A stretch of 64,000 nt of DNA from Coenobita brevimanus (Eukaryota; Arthropoda; Malacostraca; Decapoda; Coenobitidae): assembly GCA_032717465.1 (NCBI GenBank), contig CM064667.1, positions 1,098,374 through 1,162,373 of the forward strand. The letters are read 5' to 3'. Shown piece by piece: positions 36,499 through 47,759 of the stretch. A program made the position numbers and the translations under genes. Numbering within the stretch: the first letter of the stretch is position 1; each line of letters opens with the position of its first letter. The notes beneath the pieces are model-generated. The model ran no database searches. It was not told the origin of the DNA and saw only the letters and a list, made by a program, of their open reading frames with translations.

Positions 36499-36546
<48 letters not shown>
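36499..36546. repeat. (CT)n microsatellite
   Basis: About 23 units. Confidence 0.97.
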
Positions 36547-36548
<2 letters not shown>

Positions 36549-36799
36549 CTCCAATATCTAAATCCAGTTCTGTTTATGACGTTCAGTTTTTTGCTGCTCT
36601 CCTTCACCCCCATCTATACTCTACAACCACTTACCCGCCCACCCTTTCTCACCTCACCCCCGCCCACCCCTTCCCACATTACACCCACCCACCAGTGACT
36701 CACCCAACAAAGCTAGGTTAGGCCATCTTGTTTACAGTTACTGTATTATACTCGTTTATTTTCTGTTAAGACTGTATATCTTTTTACTACTGCCGTGTG

Positions 36800-36805
<6 letters not shown>

Positions 36806-36861
<56 letters not shown>

Positions 36862-36878
36862 GGTGGGTGTGTGTGTGT
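36806..36878. repeat. (GT)n with GGGT interruptions
   Basis: (GT)n at 36806-36852, a (GGTG)-type stretch, then a short (GT)n. Confidence 0.95.
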
Positions 36879-36913
36879 CACTTACAATTCGTCCAGGGTA
36901 AAGGTATTAAAAA

Positions 36914-37297
36914 AAGAAAAGCATTCGGGAGCCGAATGTTAATCGCTCGCCAGAATATGCTGTTGGCCAAGTTACAAGCGCGGCCTCCCCGGGGGGCGGG
37001 CCGGGGGCGCCACCCCTGGGAGGGACCCGGGGACGGTATTCCTTTGGGGAGGGGGGGCGGAAGATTTTGGTCGTGTGATAATCTGAAGGTTTCATGTCAA
37101 TAGCTCAAGCTGTTCATGAAATATATTGGTGCTAAAGGCAGGCAATAAAACCTAGTTGACTTTTGGCAGCCATTTTGGCGACCATGACCTTGACGCCGAC
37201 TGCCCATTTACGAGCTCGGCCAAGATTTTGGCCATATCTTGATACCCTTAAGGTTTCATGTTAATAGCTCAAGGAGTTCATTAAATATAATGGGAAC

Positions 37298-37300
<3 letters not shown>
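36914..37300 (+). repeat. Dispersed repeat with a GC-rich block and duplicated 60-bp segment
   Basis: Starts like the repeat at 5335-5275 (minus). A GC-rich block at 36975-37060 (CCCCGGGG, GGGCCGGGGGCGCC) stands out from AT-rich surroundings. The segment GGTTTCATGTCAATAGCTCA (37088 onwards) recurs at 37252 with one change, about 165 bp downstream, implying a tandem unit. (CA)n follows immediately. Confidence 0.55.

Positions 37301-37301
<1 letters not shown>

Positions 37302-37360
<59 letters not shown>
37302..37360. repeat. (CA)n microsatellite
   Basis: About 29 units, abutting the preceding dispersed repeat. Confidence 0.97.
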
Positions 37361-37363
<3 letters not shown>

Positions 37364-37674
37364 GCGGGCAAAAAGATTATCGCTTCGTCTAGATAAAGGC
37401 GGGCGACGAGAAATAGTCTTTCCGGACTCATTAATCTTCTCTTGAAAACGTAATTATTCGTCATGCTCTTAATATGATTACTCACAACATTGTTCAGAGC
37501 TTTTTTGTCCCTCTCTCTTTATTCTTGTATCCTGCTCTCTGTTAATACGATACCCGTTTATTATAAGCTTCCTTCTTTATCTCCCTCTCCAACTCACACT
37601 CTGTCTTTAGCTGCAAGTGTTCAGATTGACAGTTTCATAAAACTGAGATCAGCCTGTCTGTCTCTCTATCTATC

Positions 37675-37743
<69 letters not shown>
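37675..37743. repeat. Compound (TG)n (AG)n
   Basis: (TG)9 then about 25 AG units. Confidence 0.97.
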
Positions 37744-37746
<3 letters not shown>

Positions 37747-37845
37747 TGCATCCACGCCTGGCGCCACATCCTGTGAGGGGTAGCCTTGACAAAAGCTCGA
37801 CCAATTTCAGTACTTACTGTACATACTGTACTGTAATTGAGGCAC

Positions 37846-38066
37846 CCATCATCAGCTCACTTGATGTAGTGCTGCCTACTTCTTGCTTCACTTTTATCGT
37901 TCTTTTCTGTATCTGTCTTCCTCTGTTTTATTTTTACCCATCTCTAATGTCCCCTTTTATTACTCTTCCCACTTCCTGTGGTTCTACTCTGCTGGACAAG
38001 CTCAGTGATTTCCAGGAACTCAGGAAATCATTTACGACGCTGGATGGTAACCATGTAATCAAATAA
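37846..38066 (+). mobile_element. SINE-like family C, 5' half
   Basis: Aligns with 33205-33480 (CTCACTTGATGTAGT, CTGGATGGTAACCATGTAA versus CTGGGTGGTAACCATATAA). The tRNA-like part is absent. The hairpin is present as TGATTTCC...GGAAATCA. Confidence 0.6.
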
Positions 38067-38604
38067 CGGGGTGATGTAGGGCCTGCTATGGTGGCCCTGT
38101 TAACTGGACGGAGAGACGCAGATGCGGCGTTCATCCAGGAACCAAGCCTCTACATTTTTCCCCGCGCCTCGCTGTGGCAAGGCGGTGTTCACCACAAGGG
38201 AATATCATTTCACTGCAGGGTTGTTTGCTTGTCTGCAGTTGATGGGTCTGATCGGCCAGACAACAACACATACACCTTTCGTCTCATCAAACGCCATCCA
38301 CCCCCTCATGTTGTAGACTCTTCCATGTAGGCAAGAGAGAACATGGCTGTCTTATAATAGCTGTCTGTGCAAAATATCAAAGTAGTCGTGTATTTATTTA
38401 TTTATTCATTTATTTTCCTCTTAATGGCTGTACTGGTTTTCAGTTTATTTAACATATGAACTTGGAAAGGTAATACCATAAAGGTTGTGTTGTGCAGTAA
38501 CTCCTTTGAGAGTTTATAAAGCTGCATATTGTCAGGGTGTAAGGCGTAGGCAGGCGTGGGCACGTGTTTTCAAAAGCAACGTGTATGTTTTGTGTTGTAT
38601 ATGG
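38067..38604. other. Unassigned sequence
   Basis: ATTT-rich near 38392-38413; nothing else. Confidence 0.6.
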
Positions 38605-39055
38605 CATTGGACGGTGGGCGGGGGTGAGAGGTGATGGGCAAGAACTGGGTGGGAAGTGGACGGGAGTGAGACGTTAGGCGTGAACAGGGCGGGAAGTAAG
38701 CGGGGGTTAGGGACGTTAGGCGTGGACTGGGCGGGAAGCGGGTGGGAATGAGGGCCGTTAAGCTTGGACTGGGCGGGAAGTAAGCGGGGGTTAGGGACGT
38801 TAGCATGAACAGGGCTGGAATGAGCAGCGTTGCATGTACTGTAGAACTGGAGGGAGGTGGGCGGGATTTAGGGACGACATGCGTGGACTGGGCGGAAAGT
38901 GAGCGCGAGTGAGAGCCGTTGGGTGTGGACTGGGCGGGGATGAAGGATGTTCTGCATGGACCGGACGGGAAGTGGCAGGGTTCGGACGTCGGGCGTGGAC
39001 TAGGCGGGAAGTGGGCAGAAGTGAAGGGCGTTGGGCGTGAACGGGAAGGGATATT
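38605..39055. repeat. 42-bp G-rich minisatellite, about 10 copies
   Basis: Degenerate tandem units with GGACTGGGCGGGAAGTGG and GACGTTAGGCGTG, spaced about 42 bp. The G-rich strand is the plus strand. Minus-strand Pro/Ser/Thr-rich frames are its translations. Confidence 0.85.
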
Positions 39056-39299
39056 GGACCACAAGATGGCGTTTTATAGAGCATAACAGGAAGGATTGGG
39101 CTGTGTGTTATTATGAGCTAGTTGTGGGGCGTTCGACTGACGTGAGTGGAAAAGAACGTTGGGTGTGTAATGGTCGGGAATGTATGAGCTTCAGACACTT
39201 GTTATAACGCTTATTGAGACACATATCGTACACTTCTCGCGTCAACTGCATCAGCGACTTGAGAACTCTATCAGTTTCAAGTACTTATAAATGACAACA

Positions 39300-39393
39300 C
39301 AATTTCGTAAGACCGGTCCCTCTGTCGTAACTTCCATATAAGCACAACACACCAGTTCTGTGGTCGACATTGATTTCTTGATAGCTTACCTGT
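39300..39393 (+). repeat. Dispersed repeat fragment, pair with 9763-9855
   Basis: Shares CGGTCCCTCT, TCGTAACTTCCA and AAGCACAACA with the copy at 9763. Confidence 0.55.
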
Positions 39394-39553
39394 ATCATTA
39401 ATTTCATCTCCGTCAAGCCGTATATAGCCAAGGTCCACCAGCAACACACCACAAACACCCATTATTTTAATGATAATACCACAGTCACATAAAAAATTAA
39501 ACAAATTAGTTGTCAACACAGGATTAATGACATGGCGAGGCTGGGTTGAGGCA

Positions 39554-39580
39554 TGTGTGTGTGTGTGTGTGTGTGTGTGT
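39554..39580. repeat. (TG)n microsatellite
   Basis: About 13 units. Confidence 0.95.
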
Positions 39581-40298
39581 GGCACTTGGTATCAGATATG
39601 CAAGACTCAGTTATATTCCTTACTTCCATTTTCATTCATCCTTCTGTTGGTAGGCTACTCACAACTGCAGTCCATCATTTCATCCTAATCAACTCTCATC
39701 ATATACTCCTCATCTTTATCATGAATATTACACAGTAGTTCCGGGTCCTTCATTCCTTTTTTTTTCCACTTTCCTGCACACTTACCCTAGTAGAACTGTA
39801 ACTCATTTTGCCAGGGATAAAAACTACTCCTAGTCCTTCTTCTGTTTGATATGTGGTCCTTCACTCCCACTTGACCTCTTACCGTTGACTTAGGCTGTAT
39901 TTTATTCCTGCTACCTCCAGTCTATTTTATTCAACTTAGCAGAAACGTATCAGCCTGGAATGGTTGGATAAAGCTTGGATTACCCTCTACAATACAAAAG
40001 GGTTCTCACAAGTTGAATGATACTGTCTGGGGATGTCAGTAATAAAATACAATATGTGTCAGTGGAGTGAAGGGCTTAAGCCACGTTTTCCGGGTCAGTA
40101 CGAGAATGATGTATGGATTGAAGACAGCATCAGATTATCAATTGGGGAGGGGGGGAATGGTTTTTGCCGAGAACTTTGAAGGTTAAAAGAATGTGTGGAT
40201 TATCTTTATTTGGGCAGTCTAATGGCAGGTCTTCTTCTTTTTTCTGTGTCTTGATCCTGCCCAGTACCAACACAATTTATAAATGTGGGAATACTGTA
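39581..40298. other. Unassigned sequence
   Basis: Nothing recognised. Confidence 0.6.
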
Positions 40299-40640
40299 TT
40301 ATGATGATGATGATGGCGATGTGAAGGTGGTGGTGATTGTGATGATGACGGTGATGATAAAGATGATGTAATAAGATGGTGGTGATTGTGATGATGGTGA
40401 TGATAACGATGATGTGATTATGATGATGATGATGAACACTGAGGGTGATGTGGCAAAAAGGGGAACAGTGTGATGATGATGATGATGATGATTAAAACTA
40501 GGGTGCTGTTGCAAAACAGGGTGTGATGATGATGACGACGATGATGATGATAATGAATACCGAGGGTGGTATAGCAGAATATGATGATGATGATGATAAT
40601 GATAAACACTGCGGGTGGTGTGCCAAGAAGAGCAACATAA
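40299..40640. repeat. GAT-rich compound repeat with higher-order 50-65-bp unit
   Basis: (GAT)n runs alternate four times with a spacer of the form AACACTGAGGGTGGTGTGGC (near 40433, 40492, 40553 and 40601). His/Ile/Ser-rich frames are artefacts. Confidence 0.85.
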
Positions 40641-41053
40641 TATTAGTGACACTGGACCTGTGTCGCGGGTGTTGCTGAATCCACGAGGGTACAGAGAAAA
40701 CATCTTTTAATAAGACTTTTTTCTTTTTACTGGTGCTGTTTGTTAATTAGAGGTTAATGATTTTTTTTTATATTCAGCTAGGCTACTGCTTTAACATTAT
40801 GTGTAGCCAGCGTGGAGGCAGAGTGAATACATGAAAGTTAATGTCCTTTTTTATTATCAGCCGTCCTGTTTTTATGGGCACTGCGTGTTGCAGATTATCA
40901 GAGTATTTATGAATTTGTGCATTGCTTTACTTAATACTACAGTCACACCCAACTTCAGCCCTTACCTACGCTGGTCTTAAGTAAATAACAAGGGATCCTA
41001 TATATAAATTAAGTCTTTTCATGCTACCACAAGGGTAGAAATGCATACTTGCC

Positions 41054-41085
<32 letters not shown>

Positions 41086-41128
41086 TTTGTCTTTATCGTA
41101 GATGGTGATAAAGTAGTAGTTTGTTTTA
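40641..41128. other. Unassigned sequence with A-tract
   Basis: A29 at about 41054-41082. No gene. Confidence 0.7.
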
Positions 41129-41142
41129 TATCAATCAATCAA

Positions 41143-43143
41143 TCAATCATTTCCTGTGGCACCCTCGGGGATGCATAGGGCCTCGATGAACTCACACCAC
41201 CACATCCTATCTTGTGCTAACTCCTCAAGATCTCCCCAACACTCATCTCCAGCTTCCCGTCTCATTGTCCTCACCCACGTCTCTTTTGGCCTTCCTCTAC
41301 CTCTCCTACCAAGTGCCACCCACCCTGGTGTACCTCGTACTATTCCCTGTCTCCTATACACATGTCCTAGCCACTTCCATCGTGAGAATCTAACATATTC
41401 ATCGATCGGCTGCACTCCCGTTATTTCTCTAATTCTACTATTTGGTATCCTTTCCCACCACTTAACTCCTAATATTCTTCTAAGTGCTTTATTTTCAAAC
41501 ACCAAGAATTTATTTTCCATAGTCACTGTGCTGTACCAAGACTCGTGTCCATAAATTAAGATACTCCTAACCATTACCTTATAAAGTTTGATTTTTGTAT
41601 GCACAGAAAAATTGTTATTATTCCAAATATTTTTAAGCATTCCCATTGCCTGTTTAGCCTTCTTTAACCTTTCCTCGAATTCAAAGTTCAAAGAACCATC
41701 CTTGGCTAAATAAGTACCTAAATATTTAAACCTATCAACTTGCTTTACAACCATACCTCCAATTACACATTCCTGCGCATTTTCCATATTCATATTAATT
41801 ATTTCAGTTTTTCCACAATTAATAACCAAACCCACCTTGCGACCTTCACTCACCAAACAGTCCAACACTCTCTGCATCTCTTCTGGCCCATCACAAATCA
41901 AAACTATATCATCTGCATAATCTAAATCCAAAAGTTTCCTGTTCTCTCCCCAAAGTACACCTGCACCGGTTTCTGTTCCAACGCGTTTCATAATGTAATC
42001 AATGACCAATATAAATAGTAAAGGCGATAGAACACCACCTTGAATTACTCCGGACTTGACTTCAAACGAATCACTCAGACAACCATCAACCATCACTTTA
42101 CAAAATGTGTCCTCATGCATGTTCATAATGACCCTCACAAACTCCTCTGGTATTCCATAATGTCTCATGATCTTCCCCATAGTCTCTCTCGAAACACTAT
42201 CAAAAGCCTTTTCAAAATCAACAAAACAAAGACTTAACGGTACTCTCATTTCATTAACTTGCTGCATCAAATGCCTAACTATAAAGATATGATCATTGCA
42301 ACCACGTCCCTTTCTAAAACCAGCCTGTTCATCCCTCAGAATACCCTCAACCACCGGCTCCAACCTATTTAACAACACTCTACTGAAAACTTTCAAAGCT
42401 ATCGGTGACAAAGAGATTCCCCTCCAATTACCACATTCACTCAGGTCTCCCTTCTTCGGAATTTTAACAATTACACCATTCTTCCAAACTGATGGTAGTA
42501 ACCCCGTCACCCATATCTTATTGAATAGCTTGGTCAAGATCATTATTAATCTATCCCCCTCCACTTTAAACATTTCCGGAAATAAACCATCCTCCCCTGG
42601 TGCCTTATTATTCTTTAACTGTTTTACTGCTTTCTCCACTTCTGCAAGCCTCAACTCTCCTGTTTCTATATTTAAATCTTCCTGAGCAGACGGTATATCC
42701 TCTTCTGGTGGTATTGGTCTGTTAAGAACTGTCTCAAAATGCTCTTTCCATCTATTTTTAATATCTCCATCTTTGGTCAATAAATTTCCTTCCCTGTCTC
42801 TAACTGGTATTTCCTTGCGTTTACCTTCATTACCACTCAGTTCTCTAATCGATTCATATGCTATTCTTTGACTCTGTCCATCATTTTTGTTTATTAAGAT
42901 TTCAGTCTCTGCAACCTTTTCATCCACACATCTTCTTTTATCTCTCCTAGCTAACCTTCTTACTTCTGAATTCAAACTCCAGTACGCAGCTCTTGCTAAT
43001 TCAATCTCTCGTTCATCAACGCATTGCATCTCACTCCTCAATTTAGCCTCACCTCTCCTTTTTATCATATCCCACGTTTCCTCTGATATCCATTTCTTTC
43101 TCCTGAATCTGTCTCCTTCCAATCGTACATTCAGCAGTCTCAT
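41143..43143 (-). CDS. RTE-type reverse transcriptase (666 codons, intact frame)
   Basis: Non-LTR reverse transcriptase for target-primed integration. Motifs in order: NNKAPGEDGLFPE (residues 178-190), IVKIPKKGDLSECGNWRG (225-242), DEQAGFRKGRGCNDH (271-285), FVDFEKAFDSV with catalytic Asp309 (307-317), SGVIQGGVLSPLLF (364-377), YADD at 409-412 and FKYLGTYL (472-479). The C-terminal RWKWLGHVYRR (588-598) and GRGRPKETW (615-623) motifs are shared by RTE-like elements. The ATG at 43143 is only the first Met after a frameshift; the natural protein begins upstream with the endonuclease. The stop is the TGA at 41145-41143, inside the GATT tail. The catalytic core looks complete, but without a joined endonuclease this copy is unlikely to be autonomous. 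Confidence 0.9.
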   Translation of the reverse strand: MRLLNVRLEGDRFRRKKWISEETWDMIKRRGEAKLRSEMQCVDEREIELARAAYWSLNSEVRRLARRDKRRCVDEKVAETEILINKNDGQSQRIAYESIRELSGNEGKRKEIPVRDREGNLLTKDGDIKNRWKEHFETVLNRPIPPEEDIPSAQEDLNIETGELRLAEVEKAVKQLKNNKAPGEDGLFPEMFKVEGDRLIMILTKLFNKIWVTGLLPSVWKNGVIVKIPKKGDLSECGNWRGISLSPIALKVFSRVLLNRLEPVVEGILRDEQAGFRKGRGCNDHIFIVRHLMQQVNEMRVPLSLCFVDFEKAFDSVSRETMGKIMRHYGIPEEFVRVIMNMHEDTFCKVMVDGCLSDSFEVKSGVIQGGVLSPLLFILVIDYIMKRVGTETGAGVLWGENRKLLDLDYADDIVLICDGPEEMQRVLDCLVSEGRKVGLVINCGKTEIINMNMENAQECVIGGMVVKQVDRFKYLGTYLAKDGSLNFEFEERLKKAKQAMGMLKNIWNNNNFSVHTKIKLYKVMVRSILIYGHESWYSTVTMENKFLVFENKALRRILGVKWWERIPNSRIREITGVQPIDEYVRFSRWKWLGHVYRRQGIVRGTPGWVALGRRGRGRPKETWVRTMRREAGDECWGDLEELAQDRMWWCEFIEALCIPEGATGND

Positions 43144-43176
43144 GCAAAACTTTGTTCACATCCTCCCACATCTCAT

Positions 43177-43812
43177 CTACACTTCTCTCCCCTCTTCCAA
43201 CGTTTCCAACACCAAAAACCTATTTCTGCATTCTAATCTGAATTCCTCCTTTTCTTCTCCTTCCCTTCTAAGCTTAACAATATCGTATCTACCAACACCA
43301 GATTTTTCCTTCTTCTGATTTTTAAGTTTAAACCTTATTTTTGCAATGCTGAGTTGATGGTCACTACCAATATCCGCTCCCCGTTTAACATGAACATCTA
43401 GCAGAGAACTTCTATGCCTCCTACTGATAGCGATGTGATCAATCTGATTTTTATATTTTCCACACGGCGACACCCAAGTTGTCTTGTGTATATTGCAATG
43501 CTGAAAGAGTGTGCCCCCGATGACTAAGTCATTTGCTAGACAGAAGCTTCCAAACCTCACTCCGTTTTCACTCATCCTACTACCAACTCCCATCTTACCC
43601 ATACATGCCTCAAATCCCTCATTTGAGCAGCCCATTACTGCATTAAAGTCTCCAACGCAGATCAAAACATCATGTCTAGGTACCCTTCCTACTCCTTCTT
43701 GCAACTTTTCATAAAATGTGTCTTTCCTTTCATCGAGTGCATCATTAGTAGGTGCATAACACACAAACAGACTGATGTTGCCATGATTTGATTTAAACCG
43801 TGCGTATAACAA
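43177..43812 (-). pseudogene. APE endonuclease, C-terminal two thirds (RTE-type)
   Basis: Encodes an exonuclease/endonuclease/phosphatase fold fragment: NISLFVCYAPTND (residues 12-24), VGDFNAVMG (53-61), KNQIDHIAIS (near 120-129) and GSDHQLS (about 147-153). In the family it nicks the genomic target. It ends at a TAG (43179-43177) and is separated from the reverse transcriptase frame by two shifts: a short linker frame (SVDEMWEDVNKVLHE) lies between 43182 and about 43110. A further shift near 43812 removes the N-terminus including the first catalytic motif. It is therefore inactive. Confidence 0.82.
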
Positions 43813-43960
43813 TCGCTCAATTTATATGAAAGTGTATAAAGTACATTTCTTCTCTTCTCTGTTGCAAACTTTAAATACCAGTCCTTGAGGGCAGATAGTA
43901 TCATGAACAATGCTACCACAGTTTTCTGTAATAGTTCGAGAACGAAGCCATTAACTGTCA

Positions 43961-44627
43961 TTACGGTAGAAAAAGCATTTGGTACCGTTATTATAAGAAA
44001 GGTAATTGCAGATTAATATTTTCATACTTAGACAACGCCTCATGGCCAAAAGTACTGTAAAAGATGGAACACAATGCAGAAATAGGGCCTGAGAATCTGT
44101 TTTGCGGTGACCTCATGTTGGGAAGGCAGGACAAGGGAGATGAGGTGAACACAGCGTACAGTGAGCTGCCTCCCTCACCTCACCTCACCTCAAAGTGTTC
44201 AGCCTTGGTCGAGAACCCCAGTAAAAAGCTGCCCCCGCCGCTGATAACAAGCCATTGCCCTCGGGTGGTGTATTATCAGTCATTAAAGGTTATTGTACTG
44301 TAGGTCGGTAGTTATGTGGGAGGACGTCATGAGGGTGAGGGTAGTGTTATAGTCAGCAGTTTGACATCCACAGTATAGAATGTTTTGCTCCATTTCTGCT
44401 TGCCTTGTGTTTACCACCACTCTGCTTGTTTCGCCCTTCCTGCTTGCTGCTTGCTCTCTTCCCTGCCTTTCCACCAACCTGTGTCCGTTTGTTCGTCTGA
44501 TATGTGCGTTTGCCTGCCTGCCGGTCTGCGTTCATGCGTGCATCTGCGTGCCTATTTTTTTCCCTAGCCTTTGTGCGTGGGTGGGGTGGTCGTGTGTGTG
44601 TGGGTGGTGGGGTGGGTGTGTGAGTCA
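43961..44627. other. Unassigned sequence
   Basis: Short CCTCA repeats near 44170-44193; nothing coding. Confidence 0.55.
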
Positions 44628-44690
44628 GCCTATAATTGTAACAGATCACCGCCTTCACCGCAGCCATTGATACCCTGCCACCATTACTGG
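44628..44690 (+). repeat. Dispersed repeat fragment, pair with 10777-10839
   Basis: About 90% identical over 61 bp to the copy at 10777, same orientation, same GT/GG-rich upstream context. Confidence 0.65.
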
Positions 44691-46476
44691 CAGCGGGCGT
44701 GTCCAGGTATACAGGACTCCCTCCATCACTATTATCTTCACCACCACCTCTCACTACTGTCATCACTTACATCCTATCAAAACTACGATCAGTATCACCA
44801 CCATCATCACCAACCCTCATTTCATCTACAGCCATCACAATCATCGTCATCCCTTTACTACTGTCGCTCTAACATCCTCACAACACTACCATCACTATCA
44901 TCATCATCACCATCCCATCACCACCACCAATACCCAGCCTCCACCAACTATCGGAGTGGCAGTCTACACTCATATACATAAGAGAGCAGCACCGACTTGC
45001 TGAGGAACACAGGGTCTGCGTATGAAATTTCTTCACGGGTATCTAGGATGTTGAGCAGGAATGTAATTATTGAGGGTGAGGGATGGGTAGAAGTGAGAGA
45101 AAGGAAGGTGATGGAGAAAGGGGGCAGTGAGAGAGGGAGAGAGAAGTGAAAGAGGGGATGATGACCTAAAGGGAGGGACGCGTAAGAGGAAGTGGTAGTT
45201 GAGTGGAAGGGGTAAAAGTATGGGGAATGTTTAGAGAAAACAGAACAAATAATGCTTTCGCTGTTAGTGTTTTCCTCTCACCATATTTTTGGCAGAACAT
45301 TGTTATTCTTGTATAAAAACGTGGTGTATTATTTGGCTGAAATATGTTATTAATCATTTTGACCTTACTACGTAGTATTTTTGCAGCGTCCTTGTAGTTT
45401 GATTAATTATCTTGGTCCTGAAGTATACATAACCATCCATGAATGATAATGATGTTGTTAGGGTATTTTTGTGACACAATGACAATAATATTGAGTGCTT
45501 CATTGTATAATAAATCATTCATGTATCACAAGTAATTTCACGAGACACTTTCACATCTTCAGTCATCGTCAAGCAAGCATTAGTCTACATTTTGTCGAAA
45601 TGCAACACAATTTCTGATGCTGACTTTCATCACAGTCTTCCTCTGAGCGGTCTTGTTCAGTCCCATCACAGCCACAGGGCCTCCTAGTGTGAATATTATC
45701 GTCAGGCAGTAGCAATCATCATGTGGAAAAGACATGCAGTATTGACGATGTGTTTGACTCCCATACAGAGCGTCACCCCCCCACCCACCTCTCTCTCTCT
45801 CTCTCTATGATAATGGTAGTGCTTTTCTCAGATTTCTAAGCTGACTTCAGGTCCATATAATAACGTTCCTAGCCTTTATCTCCGAACTTGAGCTCTAGTT
45901 TAAATTGAATTATTCTCGTTCTGTTGACGTCCTTCCTCTCCTTCAGAAAACTTTAAAGTCATCAGCGTTGTCTGCCTTACCCGCCTCCACCTTTTGTAAA
46001 CAAAACAAAATCCTTAATGTTTAAAGCCTATGTCTTCGTCAAATCTAAAACTGAAATTATTTTGTGCTCTTGATTTCCTTCCCCCTTCTCCACAAAAAGT
46101 TGTAAAGTATACCCTAACTTTTGACTTTATTTGCCTTCACCTTGATATAATTCGGCCTGTACCCCTGATACTGTGGTGCGCTATATCAAGAGTACCCCGG
46201 AGTGCCCTCCATCCCCACTCACTCCCTCCCTCGCTTACGGTACAAGTGGTTCTGCTTGCTTGGGTTGAGATGCGCACAGGGACTTACGTTAATTTCCTCC
46301 CGTAACTAAGATTTGGCTTTGCAGGAAACACACGTGACATATGAAAATCTTGCACTGTCCTTTCCTTGTCCTTCTGCAAAATCGAAGCTCAGGACATCGA
46401 AATATATGTTCGTGTATCTGCGTCAAGACTGGAAGGGAGACACAGATGTTGTGCGTGGTTATCCTTGTTGTTGTTG

Positions 46477-46478
<2 letters not shown>
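44691..46478. other. Unassigned sequence
   Basis: CAT/CAC-rich patch at 44720-44950, purine-rich patch at 45050-45180, short (CT)n near 45790-45807. No gene. Confidence 0.55.

Positions 46479-46538
<60 letters not shown>
46466..46538. repeat. (GTT)n then (GT)n microsatellite
   Basis: (GTT)5 followed by about 29 GT units. Confidence 0.97.
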
Positions 46539-46540
<2 letters not shown>

Positions 46541-47682
46541 ATGGTGGCTTGGGGTGGTGGTTGAAGGACAGACAGAAAGTCGGAGAAGAAAACGCAGATA
46601 AATACAGACAGATGAAGAGAAAGATGCAGTTGGATATTGATAACCAACATATAGATGGAAATTTAAATTAGGTCTGAAACTTACATCGACAGACAGGGAA
46701 CAGTAAGCCAGAAAAAAAGAGCCAGATTATATACCAAATGAACAGGGACAAATTGACCAAAGTAAACATCGCGACAAGCTGAGCTACTGATGGTACGACA
46801 AATATAGGCGGCCACTGACTAACCTGCCTGGCCAGAGAGAGAGAAAGGTATAATAATAGGCATATAATTGACCGACACATGATATAAAAGTATCGATATA
46901 TGCTTAGACACAGAAAACAGGTTCAGTGACACGACAAGCAGTGACGGATTTACCAAGCCATCCATCACTTCTGCCCTTCTGTCTTGGGCTGAAACTTTTA
47001 TTGATATTAAAGCTTGGCCTCCAAGTAAGAACCGTAGCATCTGTTTCGTCCCTGACCCACATTCTCGTCAGTTGAGTAAGCCCCTTAACACCATTTTCTA
47101 AGCAATTTATTTTCTTTACAACCAACTGACCTCTTCTGGGTTACATAAATCCTTTCATTAGCGCCATTCTCTGGATAAGTGACATACAAAAGGATATCAA
47201 TCAGTCATATCAAAAAACAGTCGCTAAGGAAGAAGTGTTAGAGAGCTTCCTTAACCGACGAGAATACGAGCCCAAGTGTACAGGTACCTGCCTCCCTCTC
47301 CCCAGGTTTCAGTGGAAGGATTACCATGCATAAGATTACGTATGGGCCTCATTGACTTTAAGCCTGGGAGTCCATTTGTGATGATAATATATGGGATACA
47401 GAGTTCATATTTTGCCACTGTAAATGAGCTCTCTAATTGAGAACAGACCCCCCTGTGTATCATATCAGACACACAAGGTGCACTCAGCACTAAAGGTATC
47501 GCCGCCCCATTCAGGATTCGTTGTATTTCACCTTCCCTCATATACTCCCATCATCTCTCTCCATCAGCTGTAGCCTACTTTTGATGTTGGGATTGACTGA
47601 ATGGATGGATGGATGGAAGAACGATGAATGGAAGGATGGAAAGAAGGATGGACCGATGTTTTAGTTGCATATTTTTAGTAGA

Positions 47683-47686
<4 letters not shown>
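46539..47686. other. Unassigned sequence
   Basis: (GGAT)n-like patch at 47600-47640; nothing else. Confidence 0.6.
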
Positions 47687-47750
<64 letters not shown>

Positions 47751-47759
47751 GGGGGGGGG
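47687..47759. repeat. Compound (GT)n (GA)n G-run
   Basis: (GT)23, (GA)8-9, then about ten G. Confidence 0.97.

Larger units (their letters stand above)
41129..43960 (-). mobile_element. RTE-type non-LTR retrotransposon, 5'-truncated
   Basis: The element runs on the minus strand from a degraded endonuclease (5' limit uncertain, about 43815-43960) through a full reverse transcriptase. It ends in a (GATT)n tail at 41149-41129. The almost absent 3' UTR and tetranucleotide tail fit the RTE clade. Upstream of 43812 the frame is shifted and the N-terminal endonuclease is not recognisable. Confidence 0.8.

Noticed and set aside
38570..39064. 164-codon Pro/Ser/Thr-rich frame
   Set aside because: Translation of the 42-bp minisatellite.
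43689..43961. 90-codon frame upstream of the RTE endonuclease
   Set aside because: Overlaps the endonuclease in another phase and has no endonuclease motifs; it may include a degraded N-terminus but cannot be called.
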